The notes: a model not told the origin generated them from the sequence alone. 64,000 bases of DNA from Aestuariivita sp. (GCA_018401465.1 JAGYKE010000004.1:558001-622000); one strand, 5' to 3'; numbered from the stretch's first letter, positions 17,414 through 28,185 are shown. Made by a program: numbers and translations.

Positions 17414-18657
17414 ACATCCTTTTCGTCCATCAGAACATGCCAGGCCAATACCGGGAAATGGTGCAATGGCTGGTCGCGCAAGGCGGGCACCGCATCGTCT
17501 TTCTGACCCAGCGCAACCCGCCGCCGAAGATCGCAGGCGTCGAAACGGTCCAGTACCGCCCCAAACACAAGCCTGCGAAAGACGCCTGGGGGCTGAGCAA
17601 GGTCTGGGAGGAGGCCACCGGCGTGGGCTTTGGCGCGGCTCTGGCGGCGCGCAAGCATGCCGAAGACACCGCCTTCCGCCCCGACATCGTGATCGGTCAT
17701 ACCGGCTGGGGCGAACTTCTGTTCTTCAAGGATATCTGGCCCGATGTGCCGATCCTTGGCTTTTTCGAATACTTCTACCGCAGCACCGGCGGCACAGTGG
17801 GTTTCGACCCCGAAGAACCGACAAGCGAACACACGCCCTTCCTCATGCGGGCGCGCAACGCGGTGCCCTATGTCAGCATCGAGGCGGTCGATCAGGGCAT
17901 CGTGCCGACGAAGTGGCAGAAAGACCGCTTTCCGGACAGCTTTCACCCGAAGCTGGCGCTGTGCCATGACGGAATCCGCACCGATCTTCTGCGCCCTGAC
18001 CCGACGGTGACGCTGCCGCTGGGCCGCCTTGGCCGCCAGGCCACGCGCGGGGACGAGATCTTCACCTATGTGGCGCGCAACATGGAGCGCACGCGGGGCT
18101 TTCACACCTTCATGCGGGCGCTCCCGCAGATCCTGTCGGCCCGTCCGCAGGCGCGCGCCGTCATCGTCGGCGGCAACGAAACCTCCTATGGCCCCGCCAC
18201 CAAGACACCCGGCGGCCTGCGCGCCGATATGGAGCGCGAGGTCGGCCACCTGATCGACTGGGACCGCGTGCATTTCTTGGGCCGCATCCCCTATCCCGAC
18301 TTCAAGCGCGTCGTGCAGATCAGCCGCTGCCATATCTATCTGACCATGCCCTTCGTCCTGAGCTGGTCACTGCTTGAGTCGATGTCGATGCAGGCGACCA
18401 TCGTCGCGTCCGACGTGGCCCCGGTGCGCGAAGTGATCGACCATGGCCGCAACGGCCTGCTGGTGGACTTCTTCGACCCCGACGCTCTGGCCGCACGGGT
18501 CGTCGAGGTGCTGGCCGCGCCGGGCGATTACGCCGGTCTTGGCGTGACGGCGCGGGCTGACGTGGTCGAACGGTACGATTTCCTCAAGGTCGCGATGCCC
18601 TTCCAAGCCGACCTGGTCAACGGCATGGCACCGGGGGCGGCGCCGATCGCGGTCTAG
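17410..18657 (+). CDS. Glycosyltransferase, GT4-like
   Basis: A 415-aa cytoplasmic or membrane-associated GT-B enzyme expected to add a sugar to a lipid-linked polysaccharide precursor. N-terminus MNILFVHQNMPGQYREMVQW; the C-terminal donor domain has VIVGGNETSYG, VHFLGRIPYPDFKRV and MSMQATIVASDVAPVREVI. It overlaps rfbA by ATGA. Its TAG stop overlaps the stop of the convergent wza-like gene in a shared CTAG. The donor and acceptor cannot be told from sequence. Confidence 0.85.
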   Translation: MNILFVHQNMPGQYREMVQWLVAQGGHRIVFLTQRNPPPKIAGVETVQYRPKHKPAKDAWGLSKVWEEATGVGFGAALAARKHAEDTAFRPDIVIGHTGWGELLFFKDIWPDVPILGFFEYFYRSTGGTVGFDPEEPTSEHTPFLMRARNAVPYVSIEAVDQGIVPTKWQKDRFPDSFHPKLALCHDGIRTDLLRPDPTVTLPLGRLGRQATRGDEIFTYVARNMERTRGFHTFMRALPQILSARPQARAVIVGGNETSYGPATKTPGGLRADMEREVGHLIDWDRVHFLGRIPYPDFKRVVQISRCHIYLTMPFVLSWSLLESMSMQATIVASDVAPVREVIDHGRNGLLVDFFDPDALAARVVEVLAAPGDYAGLGVTARADVVERYDFLKVAMPFQADLVNGMAPGAAPIAV

Positions 18658-19802
18658 TTTTCGACCGCGTTGGCCACCCCGAAGGCCGATCCGATGAGGC
18701 CAAGCACGGTGCGCAGGTTCGTCACCGGGCTTTCCGTCGCCATGACCAGATCGCCGTGATGGATGGGGAACTTGCGCGCGGCGAACAGTCCGTCGGCCGT
18801 GGTCAGATCCAGCGTGAAGACAACCTGCCGCTGGCTTGGCCCGTTGGCCCGGACAGCCGATGCGGGATAGTCCCGCAGCACCAGGATACCGGCGGGATCG
18901 GCGCGGGCGTCGTTGACGCCGCCCATGATCGCCAGTGCCTCGATCGCGGTGAGGTGGTCGCGGGGGAACGGGTGTTCCGCCTCGCGCCCCGCCGCGCCCA
19001 GCGACAGGAAGAACCGCGCGTCTTCTTCAATGAAGACCTTGTCGCCACCCGTCAGCCGTGTGTCGAGCGCGGGGTTCGCGAACAACCGGTCGACCGAGAT
19101 GCCATAGACCTGCTGTGCCCGGACAAGCCGCACCTGCGGATTGCGCAGACCGGTGGCAACGCCGCCCCCGGCGGCGATCAGGTTCATCACGGTATAGTTG
19201 CGATCCGGCAGCGGGTAGGATCCGGGGTTCGCCACCCCGCCCACGAGATCGGCCGAGTTTCCACGCCCCTCGCTCAGCGTCAGCTGGACCTGGGCTGACG
19301 GCACGATCGCCTCGACCGCGGTTTGGATCTTGGCGCGCGCATCGTCGACCGCTTGTCCCGCGACCGTCACATCGCCCAGATAAGGCACGAAGACCGACCC
19401 GCCCGGCGACACGCGTACATCCGGCAGATCGACCGCGCGTTCCTCGGGCGCGGTCAGGAGCGAATTTTCCCCCCGGTCCCAGATGCGCAGGCCCAGCGAA
19501 TCGCCCGGGCGGATGATCTGGTCGGTCGCCCCCTGGCTCGCGCCGATCCAGGACAGGCGCGCACCATCTCCGCCCGGCCAGCGCGGCAGGGTGTCGAGAA
19601 AGGCGCGGGTCACGGGATAGACGGCGAAATCGGCGGCAGGTTCGGTGGCGGCCTGCAGGATTTCCGTCTGAACCGCGGCCCCACGCGGCACGGTCGTGCA
19701 ACCCGCCAGCACGGAGATCGCCAGAACCAATGACAACCGATACGGGCGGAACAAACGCGCCAAACTTATCCCCAAGACAGCCTTAGGGATTGATTCACTC
19801 AT
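18654..19802 (-). CDS. Polysaccharide export lipoprotein (Wza/OPX family)
   Basis: A 382-aa outer-membrane lipoprotein. Signal sequence with lipobox SVLAGC (Cys35), then the polysaccharide-export domain (IIRPGDSLGLRIWDRGENS, and DVRVSPGGSVFVPYLGDVTV) and SLBB domains (VGGVANPGSYPLPDRNYTVM). It would form the outer-membrane pore for a Wzy- or ABC-exported polysaccharide. It reads against the flanking genes. No clear ribosome site precedes the ATG at 19802, so the start could lie slightly downstream. Confidence 0.88.
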   Translation of the reverse strand: MSESIPKAVLGISLARLFRPYRLSLVLAISVLAGCTTVPRGAAVQTEILQAATEPAADFAVYPVTRAFLDTLPRWPGGDGARLSWIGASQGATDQIIRPGDSLGLRIWDRGENSLLTAPEERAVDLPDVRVSPGGSVFVPYLGDVTVAGQAVDDARAKIQTAVEAIVPSAQVQLTLSEGRGNSADLVGGVANPGSYPLPDRNYTVMNLIAAGGGVATGLRNPQVRLVRAQQVYGISVDRLFANPALDTRLTGGDKVFIEEDARFFLSLGAAGREAEHPFPRDHLTAIEALAIMGGVNDARADPAGILVLRDYPASAVRANGPSQRQVVFTLDLTTADGLFAARKFPIHHGDLVMATESPVTNLRTVLGLIGSAFGVANAVEN

Positions 19803-19849
19803 AACTCATACACTTTCAAGTTGTTATCTTCGGAATAGGAAATTTTCCT

Positions 19850-20698
19850 TTGGCATTCGATGCAGGTCTGCACGCGGAACGGGTGCCGGTCAGGGGGTCG
19901 GGCATCAGCCCCGGCAAACGGATCATGGACATCGCGGTGGCGTTGGTGCTCCTGCCGGTCGCCGTACCGGTCATGGCGGTCTTGGCGATGATCCTGCTGG
20001 TCATGCAGGGCCGGCCGGTCTTCCACATCTCGTGCCGCTGCACCGCACAGGGGCGGACCTTCGGCCTCATCAAGTTCCGGACGATGAGTGTCGCGCAGAA
20101 CGATAGCGGCGCCTCGGGCGGCGACAAGGCGGCGCGCATCGCGCCGCTTGGGCACTGGCTGCGGGCGCACCGGCTGGACGAACTTCCGCAGCTTATCAAT
20201 GTCCTGCGGGGAGAGCTCAGCCTGATCGGGCCACGTGCGCCCCTGCCCGAATATGTCGACCGCTTCCCCGATCTTTACGCCCGCGTCCTGCGAAACCGTC
20301 CCGGGCTGACTGGGCTGGCCACCGTTGTCTTTCACAGTCATGAGTCGCGGTTGCTGTCAGTCTGCCGGACAGCAACGGACACCGATGCCGTCTATGCGCG
20401 GCGCTGCATTCCACGCAAGGCGCGGCTGGATCTGATCTATCAGCGGCGGCGTTCGGTGATGCTGGATCTCTGGATCCTGGCGCGGACGCTGCGTGTCGTC
20501 TTCCGGCCCCGGAGGGGACAGGTCACGCGAATGCAGAAAGGGGTGAGGCGGATGATGACTGTCGGGCGCATGTCGCACAGGGGCGAAGCGAAGGATGACA
20601 AGTCCCGTTCGGGTTGCTATCCCGAACAGGGAATCCGACCAAGGACGCTCGCGCGTGAAGATCACCGAAACCGCCCTGCCCGGCCTGCTGATTCTTGA
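19850..20698 (+). CDS. Undecaprenyl-phosphate sugar-1-phosphate transferase
   Basis: A 282-aa membrane enzyme of the single-domain PGT family, which starts a polysaccharide repeat unit on undecaprenyl phosphate. One membrane segment (residues about 26-51, MDIAVALVLLPVAVPVMAVL), then FGLIKFRTMS and DELPQLINVLRGELSLIGPR. The start is a TTG after AGGA; a GTG at 19883 is possible. A C-terminal tail of about 60 residues past the usual end (RVVFRPRRG) runs 44 bp into rfbC and is unlike the family. Confidence 0.82.
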   Translation: MAFDAGLHAERVPVRGSGISPGKRIMDIAVALVLLPVAVPVMAVLAMILLVMQGRPVFHISCRCTAQGRTFGLIKFRTMSVAQNDSGASGGDKAARIAPLGHWLRAHRLDELPQLINVLRGELSLIGPRAPLPEYVDRFPDLYARVLRNRPGLTGLATVVFHSHESRLLSVCRTATDTDAVYARRCIPRKARLDLIYQRRRSVMLDLWILARTLRVVFRPRRGQVTRMQKGVRRMMTVGRMSHRGEAKDDKSRSGCYPEQGIRPRTLAREDHRNRPARPADS

Positions 20699-21218
20699 AC
20701 CCGACAGGTTCGGAGACGACCGCGGCTTCTTTTCCGAAAGCTGGAGCCGCCGCCGCCTGGCCGAAGCCGGAATCGACATCGACTTTGTTCAGGACAACCA
20801 TTCCCTGTCTGCCACCGCGAATACCGTGCGCGGTCTGCATTTCCAGCGCCCGCCACATGCACAGGCCAAGCTGGTGCGCTGCGGTCGGGGTTGCCTGTTC
20901 GACGTGGCGGTTGATATCCGCCGGGGCAGTCCGACCTATGGCCGCTGGACCGGGGTCGAACTGAGCGCGCAGAACGGCCGCCAATTGCTGATCCCGGCGG
21001 GGTTTCTGCACGGCTTCGCCACGCGGGCGCCCGAGACGGAAATCATCTACAAATGCTCGGATTACTACGCGCCCGATTGTGAAGGCTCGGTGCGCTTCGA
21101 TGACCCCGATCTCGCCATCGACTGGGCGCTGACCGGCCCCGCCATCCTGTCGCCGAAGGATGACGGCGCGCCCGCCTTCCGTGATCTGGACACGCCCTTC
21201 GGGTGGGCCGGCGCGTGA
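20655..21218 (+). CDS. rfbC: dTDP-4-dehydrorhamnose 3,5-epimerase
   Basis: A 187-aa cupin-fold enzyme epimerising dTDP-4-keto-6-deoxyglucose. [16 protein letters not shown], the [20 protein letters not shown] segment with the catalytic His, and [20 protein letters not shown] are conserved. The GTG at 20655 ([16 protein letters not shown]) follows AAGGA and matches the family start; an ATG at 20595 is in frame but less likely. It overlaps the upstream transferase by 44 bp and rfbB by 4 bp. Confidence 0.93.
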   Translation: MKITETALPGLLILEPDRFGDDRGFFSESWSRRRLAEAGIDIDFVQDNHSLSATANTVRGLHFQRPPHAQAKLVRCGRGCLFDVAVDIRRGSPTYGRWTGVELSAQNGRQLLIPAGFLHGFATRAPETEIIYKCSDYYAPDCEGSVRFDDPDLAIDWALTGPAILSPKDDGAPAFRDLDTPFGWAGA

Positions 21219-22258
21219 CGACGATACTTGTGACGGGTGGCGCGGGTTTCATCGGATCGGCGGTGGTCAGGCTGGCCATCGCGCGCGGGTTTTCCGTCGT
21301 AAATGTCGATGCGCTGACCTATGCAGGCCGGCGGGAGAACGTCGCCTCGGTCGCGGACCACCCGGCCTATCGGTTCGAACATGTCGATATCCGCGACGCC
21401 GCCGCGCTGGACCGCGTATTCGCTGACCATGACCCCGATGCGGTGATGCATCTGGCCGCCGAAAGCCACGTCGACCGGTCGATCGACGGGCCGGGCGACT
21501 TCATCCAGACCAATCTTGTCGGCACGTTCAACTTGCTGCAGGCCGCGCGCGCGCATTGGGAACGCAAGGGCCGACCCGACGCGTTCCGGTTCCACCACAT
21601 CTCGACAGACGAGGTGTTCGGGTCGCTGGGCGAAACCGGCGTCTTTCTCGAGACCACGCCCTATGACCCGCGCAGCCCCTATTCCGCGTCGAAGGCCGGG
21701 TCCGACCATCTGGTGCGCGCATGGCACCATACCTATGGTCTGCCGGTGGTTCTCACCAACTGCTCAAACAATTATGGCCCGTTTCACTTTCCCGAAAAGC
21801 TGATTCCCAAGACGATCCTCAGCGCGCTGCGCGGCGCGCCGATCCCGGTCTATGGGCAGGGACTCAACGTGCGCGACTGGCTTTTCGTCGAAGACCACGC
21901 CGAGGCGCTGCTTCTTGCGGTCACGCGCGGACGGGTCGGCGAAAGCTACAACATCGGCGGGCGGGCCGAATGCCGAAACATCGACCTTGTCCGCATGATC
22001 TGCGCCATCCTCGACCGCAAGCGCCCGGGCGCGCATCCCCACGCCGATCTCATCACCTTCGTGACCGACCGCCCCGGCCACGACGCGCGCTATGCGATCG
22101 ACCCGGCGAAAGCCTGCGACGAGCTGGGATGGGCGCCTTCGGTCACGCTGGACGAGGGGCTTGAACGGACGGTGGACTGGCATCTGGCGCATGAAGACTG
22201 GTGGCGACCGCTTCTCGATCTCGAAGGGGTCGGCAGCCGGGTCGGCACGTCGCGATGA
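21215..22258 (+). CDS. rfbB: dTDP-glucose 4,6-dehydratase
   Basis: A 347-aa short-chain dehydrogenase-type enzyme forming dTDP-4-keto-6-deoxyglucose. [15 protein letters not shown] binds [28 protein letters not shown] and the catalytic [14 protein letters not shown] are all present. The start is GTG at 21215, giving a GTGA overlap with rfbC; another GTG at 21203 is possible. Confidence 0.95.
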   Translation: MTTILVTGGAGFIGSAVVRLAIARGFSVVNVDALTYAGRRENVASVADHPAYRFEHVDIRDAAALDRVFADHDPDAVMHLAAESHVDRSIDGPGDFIQTNLVGTFNLLQAARAHWERKGRPDAFRFHHISTDEVFGSLGETGVFLETTPYDPRSPYSASKAGSDHLVRAWHHTYGLPVVLTNCSNNYGPFHFPEKLIPKTILSALRGAPIPVYGQGLNVRDWLFVEDHAEALLLAVTRGRVGESYNIGGRAECRNIDLVRMICAILDRKRPGAHPHADLITFVTDRPGHDARYAIDPAKACDELGWAPSVTLDEGLERTVDWHLAHEDWWRPLLDLEGVGSRVGTSR

Positions 22259-23109
22259 CGGTCCTTGTCTTCGGGCAATCGGGTCAGGTGGGATCGGAGC
22301 TGGCCCGGCTGGCGCCGGATGCGCGCGTTCTGTCCCGGGCCGAGGCTGACCTCGCCGATGCGCAGGCCTGCGCAGAGACGATTCGCCGCCTGCGCCCGCG
22401 GGCCGTGATCAACGCCGCCGCCTATACCGCCGTCGACCGCGCCGAAACCGAAACGGCGCTGGCCCGCGTCATCAATGGCGAAGCCCCCGGTGCGATGGCC
22501 TGCGCCGCGCGCGAGATCGGCGCCGTCTTCGTGCACATCTCGACCGATTACGTCTTCGACGGGTCGGGGGACCGACCCTGGCGACCCGAGGATACACCTA
22601 CGCCCGTCAACGCCTATGGCCGGACCAAGCTCGCAGGCGAAGACGCCGTGCGCGCGGCGGGCGGGGTGCATGCGATCCTGCGGACATCCTGGGTGTTCTC
22701 GGCCTTCGGGCAGAATTTCGTGAAGACGATGCTGCGCCTGGGTAAATCGCGGCCCGCGCTGTCGGTGGTGGGCGACCAGATCGGCGGCCCCACCCCGGCC
22801 GCCTCGATCGCGGGCGCTTGCCTGACGATCGCCGGGCGCCTGGGTGACCAACCCGATCTCAGCGGAACCTACCACTATGCGGGTGCGCCGGACGTGTCCT
22901 GGCACGGTTTCGCCTCCGCCATCTTCGCGATGACCGGGCAGGTGCCGCAGGTCACGGCGATACCCTCATCCGGCTATCCCACCCCGGCCGCGCGACCGAT
23001 GAATTCGCGTCTGGACTGTTCGGCCACCGAAGCGGCCTTCGGTATTCCCCGGCCCGACTGGCAAGTGGGGCTGCGCGAGGTGCTGAGAGAGCTCGGCCAT
23101 CGGGCCTGA
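22255..23109 (+). CDS. rfbD: dTDP-4-dehydrorhamnose reductase
   Basis: A 284-aa enzyme for the last step of dTDP-L-rhamnose synthesis. [15 protein letters not shown] (cofactor site), [28 protein letters not shown] and the YGRTK catalytic motif are clear. Coupled to rfbB by ATGA. Completes the set rfbA, rfbB, rfbC, rfbD in this locus, so the cell should make rhamnose for a surface polysaccharide. Confidence 0.95.
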   Translation: MTVLVFGQSGQVGSELARLAPDARVLSRAEADLADAQACAETIRRLRPRAVINAAAYTAVDRAETETALARVINGEAPGAMACAAREIGAVFVHISTDYVFDGSGDRPWRPEDTPTPVNAYGRTKLAGEDAVRAAGGVHAILRTSWVFSAFGQNFVKTMLRLGKSRPALSVVGDQIGGPTPAASIAGACLTIAGRLGDQPDLSGTYHYAGAPDVSWHGFASAIFAMTGQVPQVTAIPSSGYPTPAARPMNSRLDCSATEAAFGIPRPDWQVGLREVLRELGHRA

Positions 23110-23112
23110 GAC

Positions 23113-23128
23113 GTTTCGCACGCGAAAC
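23113..23128. repeat. Near-perfect palindrome between rfbD and the ParB-like gene
   Basis: GTTTCGC, two central bases AC, GCGAAAC: seven-base arms are perfect. It fills most of the 21-bp gap between two convergent stop codons. It resembles parS (GTTTCAC/GTGAAAC) but is one base pair longer per arm with a C-to-G change, so it is not a canonical parS. It could be a site for the neighbouring ParB-domain protein or simply a hairpin. Confidence 0.5.
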
Positions 23129-23130
23129 AT

Positions 23131-24027
23131 TCAGAAATACGATCTGAGGAACTCGGCGATCTCATGGGCAAGGTCATCAGTGACGCGGTCGCCGGTCAGT
23201 TCCAACCGGTTGCGGGACGGATGGAAGCGCAGGGTCAGACCTTCGACCAGCGGGATCTCGACACTCTCGACCGCAGCCGCGCGTTCCCTTGGCGGGGGGT
23301 TCACCGGTTCTGGCGCGGGGGGCGCAACCTCTGCAAGGGCACCGATCAGGATCTGCACTTCGGTTGCTGGGGTTGGCCGCGCGTTGCGCGCCAGCGCCAC
23401 GCGCAGGCGGGGCGCAAAGCCCGGATCGCGCACCATTTCGCGCGCCATGGCAAGGCCCAGTTTTTCGCTGATCGCGGTCGGGAAGTTGAGGATATCGTCG
23501 AACGCCTCGACCAACCCGACGAAGGTGCCGATCTTTGACCGCTTCGACCGGGTCGTCGACGCATAAAGCCCGCGCAGCGCCGCCCGTCGGTCGGAAAAGA
23601 CACCCTGTTCCACCGACTTGAGCGCGATGCGAGCGCGTTCATAATGGCTGAGATCAACGCGGATCTCGTTTTCTTCCACCATCGACAGGTAGGCGTCCTG
23701 CGCCGTCTCGGGGCGCACGACAAGGGCGCGGGCGACCGCAAACCGCGGATCGTCAGTGTCGCGATGCAGACGCCGCAGCGCGGTCAGACGCCGCCAGCCG
23801 GAAATCAACCCGTAGCGGGGTTCGCTCTCGTCACGGTCAAGGCGGACGATCTCGATCGGCAATTGCTGGCCACGCGACTGGATCGAAGCCATGAGTGCCT
23901 GAAGTTCGTCTTCATCCTGCACGAGACGGTCACGGACAAGGTAATCCCCGTCGATCCGATCAACAGGGATCAGATCGATCAGCTGCCCTTGTGCCCGGGC
24001 CTCGGCAAGTGTCTGTGCCTCCTGCAT
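23131..24027 (-). CDS. ParB/RepB-type N-terminal domain protein
   Basis: A 298-aa protein with the ParB N-terminal domain (IPVDRIDGDYLVRDRLVQDE, GLISGWRRLTALRRL) and a following helical region with VEENEIRVDLSHYERARIA, which corresponds to the ParB box and KorB-like fold. It is not next to a parA; the true chromosomal parAB is at 56992-58716. The C-terminal part (VEIPLVEGLTLRFHPSRNR) resembles the tail of plasmid RepB proteins. Role unknown: a DNA-binding CTPase-like protein is likely from family. Confidence 0.8.
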   Translation of the reverse strand: MQEAQTLAEARAQGQLIDLIPVDRIDGDYLVRDRLVQDEDELQALMASIQSRGQQLPIEIVRLDRDESEPRYGLISGWRRLTALRRLHRDTDDPRFAVARALVVRPETAQDAYLSMVEENEIRVDLSHYERARIALKSVEQGVFSDRRAALRGLYASTTRSKRSKIGTFVGLVEAFDDILNFPTAISEKLGLAMAREMVRDPGFAPRLRVALARNARPTPATEVQILIGALAEVAPPAPEPVNPPPRERAAAVESVEIPLVEGLTLRFHPSRNRLELTGDRVTDDLAHEIAEFLRSYF

Positions 24028-24147
24028 GATCCGGATCCTGCATTGTGCCGAGTGAAGCGTAACGTCCTGACGCCGGTTTTCCCAGACCGCAGATTGCCCC
24101 GTCGCGTGCCGGGGCCTAAGCTCGGCCCGTCACGGCACGAGGGCGCG

Positions 24148-24570
24148 ATGCAATACTGGCTCTTCAAATCCGAACCCGACACCTGGTCGTGGAATCAGCA
24201 GGTCGCCCGCGGTCCCGTGGGCGAGGAATGGTCCGGCGTCCGAAATTTTCAGGCGCGCAACTTCATGCGGCAGATGGTGCCCGGCGATCTGGGCTTTTTC
24301 TATCATACGCAGACCGAACGGGCGATCGTCGGCGTGGTCGAGGTGATGGCCCCGGCCCATCCCGACAGCACAAGCGATGACCCCAGATGGGAGTGCGTCG
24401 ACATCAAGGCGGTCAGGCCGTTGCCAAGAAAGGTGACGTTGGAAGAGATCAAGGCCGACCCGAGGCTGGCCGACATGGCGCTTGTGCGGTTTTCGCGTCT
24501 GTCGGTGCAACCGGTGACCGCTGAGGAATGGACGTTGATCTGTAGCCTGGCAGGACTGGAAAGCATGTAA
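24148..24570 (+). CDS. EVE domain protein
   Basis: A 140-aa PUA-like domain protein. MQYWLFKSEPDTWSWNQQ, WSGVRNFQARNFMRQM and GDLGFFYHTQTERAIVGVVE are the conserved EVE signature. EVE domains read modified bases in RNA or DNA. It stands alone, followed by a hairpin. The ATG at 24148 was chosen because the family starts with WLFKSEP. Confidence 0.92.
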   Translation: MQYWLFKSEPDTWSWNQQVARGPVGEEWSGVRNFQARNFMRQMVPGDLGFFYHTQTERAIVGVVEVMAPAHPDSTSDDPRWECVDIKAVRPLPRKVTLEEIKADPRLADMALVRFSRLSVQPVTAEEWTLICSLAGLESM

Positions 24571-24572
24571 AT

Positions 24573-24606
24573 GGAAGGGTCCCGGACACATGACCGGAAC
24601 CCTTCC
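24573..24606 (+). terminator. Hairpin after the EVE gene
   Basis: GGAAGGGT, CCCGG and then CCGGAACCCTTCC form an 8-bp plus 4-bp stem separated by one mismatch, with an 8-nt loop, two bases after the stop codon. There is no T tract, so it may act as a processing hairpin or a weak terminator. Confidence 0.5.
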
Positions 24607-24702
24607 TACCCCACGCGCTCCCATACCACCGCACGTGTTCGAAACTGGATCCGGTCATCCTGACCTCGACTGTCTGATAGCATGTCGGATCGGCCGTACA
24701 AA

Positions 24703-24737
24703 CTGCCAAGTGTCTCTCATTCGCGTCAACTTGGCAG
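24703..24737. repeat. Inverted repeat in the low-GC gap before a GNAT gene
   Basis: CTGCCAAGT (24703-24711) and ACTTGGCAG (24729-24737) are perfect 9-bp arms with a 17-nt spacer. A run of six T lies about 15 nt further on. The whole gap 24607-24857 is visibly lower in GC than its neighbours and holds no gene. It could be an operator or a loose terminator. Confidence 0.45.
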
Positions 24738-24857
24738 AGGTTGTTAGGATTTTTTGGGAGTTTCGATTGAAGAAATTTATCACTGCCTGCGCGTCTTGCA
24801 TGTCTCGTTCAAATTCCCATTTTGACGGTTTATTGCTGGTAACAAGGGTTTCGGGAC

Positions 24858-25523
24858 ATGACGAACGAGGTCTTCTCCCACACGGATCATGCCGTGGGTC
24901 GCCTGCGCTCCGATGGTCCTTTGAGCGGCCGCCTGCTGGCTGATCACTTCGGTCTGGGTGCGGAACTGGCTTTCGATCCGCTTCAGATGGGTTGGGTCCG
25001 CGCGGATGTGTCCGACGATTTTCACCCGCAGACCGGTCTTCACCCCGGTTGGCCGCAGCCGGTCACTTCCGAGACACGGATCGTCCTGCGGCCCTGGGAC
25101 AGCGCCGAAAGCGACTTGTTCGCCACCCTTCTGGATGACCCGCGCCTGTGGGAACACATGCCGCAGCCCTATCCCGGGCAGATCACCCGCGACATCGCCG
25201 ACGGCCTGATCGCGCTGTCCAATGATGGCGCATTCCACCATGTCCGCGCGATCGAGGTCGATGGCGTCGCAGTCGGACAGGTGCGTCTCGAATACAGCGA
25301 CCGGGGCAGCGAACTCAGCTACTGGATCGGGCGCAGCCACTGGCGGCGCGGGATCGCCGGGCGCGCGGTGCGCAGGTTTCTGGAAACCGCGCCGGTACGG
25401 GGGCAGCTTCATGCCCGGGTGCGTCCAGAGAATGTCGCGTCGCTGCGGCTGCTGGAACGTGCGGGCTTTCGCCGTCAGGACGCGGCCTGCGATGGGTCGG
25501 ACTGGGTGATCCTGCACCGCTGA
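24858..25523 (+). CDS. GNAT-family N-acetyltransferase (RimJ/RimL-like)
   Basis: A 221-aa protein. The C-terminal two thirds are a GNAT domain: TRIVLRPWDSAESDLFATLL, LSYWIGRSHWRRGIAGRAVR (the acetyl-CoA loop) and VRPENVASLRLLERAGFRR. The first 60 residues are an unusual N-terminal extension. Substrate unknown; RimJ/RimL relatives acetylate protein N-termini. The ATG has AAGGG upstream. Confidence 0.82.
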   Translation: MTNEVFSHTDHAVGRLRSDGPLSGRLLADHFGLGAELAFDPLQMGWVRADVSDDFHPQTGLHPGWPQPVTSETRIVLRPWDSAESDLFATLLDDPRLWEHMPQPYPGQITRDIADGLIALSNDGAFHHVRAIEVDGVAVGQVRLEYSDRGSELSYWIGRSHWRRGIAGRAVRRFLETAPVRGQLHARVRPENVASLRLLERAGFRRQDAACDGSDWVILHR

Positions 25524-25526
25524 CGG

Positions 25527-25990
25527 TCAATCAAGCCGCACACCCTGGGTCCGCCCGTGTCGGGTGGTGCGATCGAGAATGCGGTCCTGCCGTGCCCATT
25601 TGTTGATGATGGCGCGCGCGTTCCGGCATCCGGCTTGATGAATTTCGCGCGCTGCAGCGATCCCGTGGGCGGCGTGCAGTCGTTCATGGGCGTAAAGCGC
25701 CGCCTCCATCCGCTGCCAGATGTCGAGATCGCGGGCCGACAGGCGTTCGGGCTGTTCGAGGCGGGGCATGGTGATGGTGGTGGTCAGGGTGACCTCGCAC
25801 CTCGTGCTCCATTCGATCCACCAGCGGGTATATCCCCAGAACCCGTTGGGACCGTTCTGCGCCATCTCGCGGCGCAGTTCGCCGAGGTTGCCTCCGGAAA
25901 CCGGATAATGGATCAACCTTTCGGTCATTTGCGGTGCGGCCACCACAGGGGTGGCCGCAACAAGTGTCAGGATGACCAGAAAGATCCGGA

Positions 25991-25994
<4 letters not shown>
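25527..25994 (-). CDS. Secreted DUF922-type protein, possible zinc protease
   Basis: A 155-aa protein with a signal peptide ([20 protein letters not shown]). The motif HERLH (in [13 protein letters not shown]) fits the HExxH zinc-protease pattern and the DUF922 family. The start overlaps the ahcY stop by ATGA, so it is translated with ahcY, which is odd for an exported protein and may only reflect gene packing. No function is proven for the family. Confidence 0.72.
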
Positions 25995-27385
<1,391 letters not shown>

Positions 27386-27573
27386 CCGTGGCTTCCTTGA
27401 TCAATCCATTTAGGCGTGCAGATAGCACTCACAACCCTGCGGAACAATGCCAGAGCAGGACATCGCCCGGTTTTTCCATGGTTGGCGCCGCCTTGGCAGC
27501 ATCGGGGGCTTTATCTGCGGCGCGGGCCGTTCCAGACTGCCGCGACGGATCGGATCATGCGATCCGCCCAAGA

Positions 27574-28185
27574 ATGAAGGACGCGACCTTGCCCAAACCC
27601 GCCCGCGCCTGGCAACGCATGCTTTCGGGACGCCGTCTGGATCTGCTGGATCCCACGCCCGTAGATATCGAGATCGAGGACATCGCCCATGGTCTGGCCT
27701 TCGTCGCGCGCTGGAACGGGCAGACCCGGGGCGACTTCGCCTATTCCGTCGCCGAACATTCCCTTCTGGTCGAGGAGATTTTCTTCCGGTTAGGGCCTGA
27801 TAACTCTCCGAAGTGGCGGCTGGCGGCGCTGCTGCATGACGCGCCGGAATATGTGATCGGCGACATGATCTCGCCGGTGAAGGCGGCGGTCGGGCCGGGC
27901 TATGGCGCACTGGACGACCGGGTTTCGGCGGCGATCCATCTGCGGTTCGGCCTTCCCGCGACGCTGCCCGCGCAGATCAAGCGCCAGATCAAGGCCGCCG
28001 ACCGCATCAGCGCCTGGATGGAAGCAACGCGCATCGCGGGCTTTTCCGAAGCGGAAGCGGATCGTTTCTTTGGCAGGCCGGATGAGGCTCTGATCGGGGA
28101 TTTAGACATCATTCTGCGCCCTCCGGTCGAGACGCGGGCCGCCTATACCGCGCGCCACGCCCAGCTGCTGGGGCTGATCGGATGA
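27574..28185 (+). CDS. HD-domain hydrolase (YfbR/YfdR-like)
   Basis: A 203-aa protein with HD-superfamily metal motifs: SVAEHSLLVEEIFF, LAALLHDAPEYVIGDMISPV and later KAADRISAWMEATR. Relatives are 5'-deoxynucleotidases or nucleotide phosphohydrolases. A longer frame upstream to 27388 exists, but the ATG at 27574 (MKDATLPKPARAWQ) fits family length. Coupled to the next gene by ATGA. Confidence 0.82.
   Translation: MKDATLPKPARAWQRMLSGRRLDLLDPTPVDIEIEDIAHGLAFVARWNGQTRGDFAYSVAEHSLLVEEIFFRLGPDNSPKWRLAALLHDAPEYVIGDMISPVKAAVGPGYGALDDRVSAAIHLRFGLPATLPAQIKRQIKAADRISAWMEATRIAGFSEAEADRFFGRPDEALIGDLDIILRPPVETRAAYTARHAQLLGLIG

Noticed and set aside
27386-27480. A possible SAH or SAM riboswitch upstream of ahcY
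   Set aside because: I found no conserved riboswitch core or pairing pattern in the 95 bp before the ATG.
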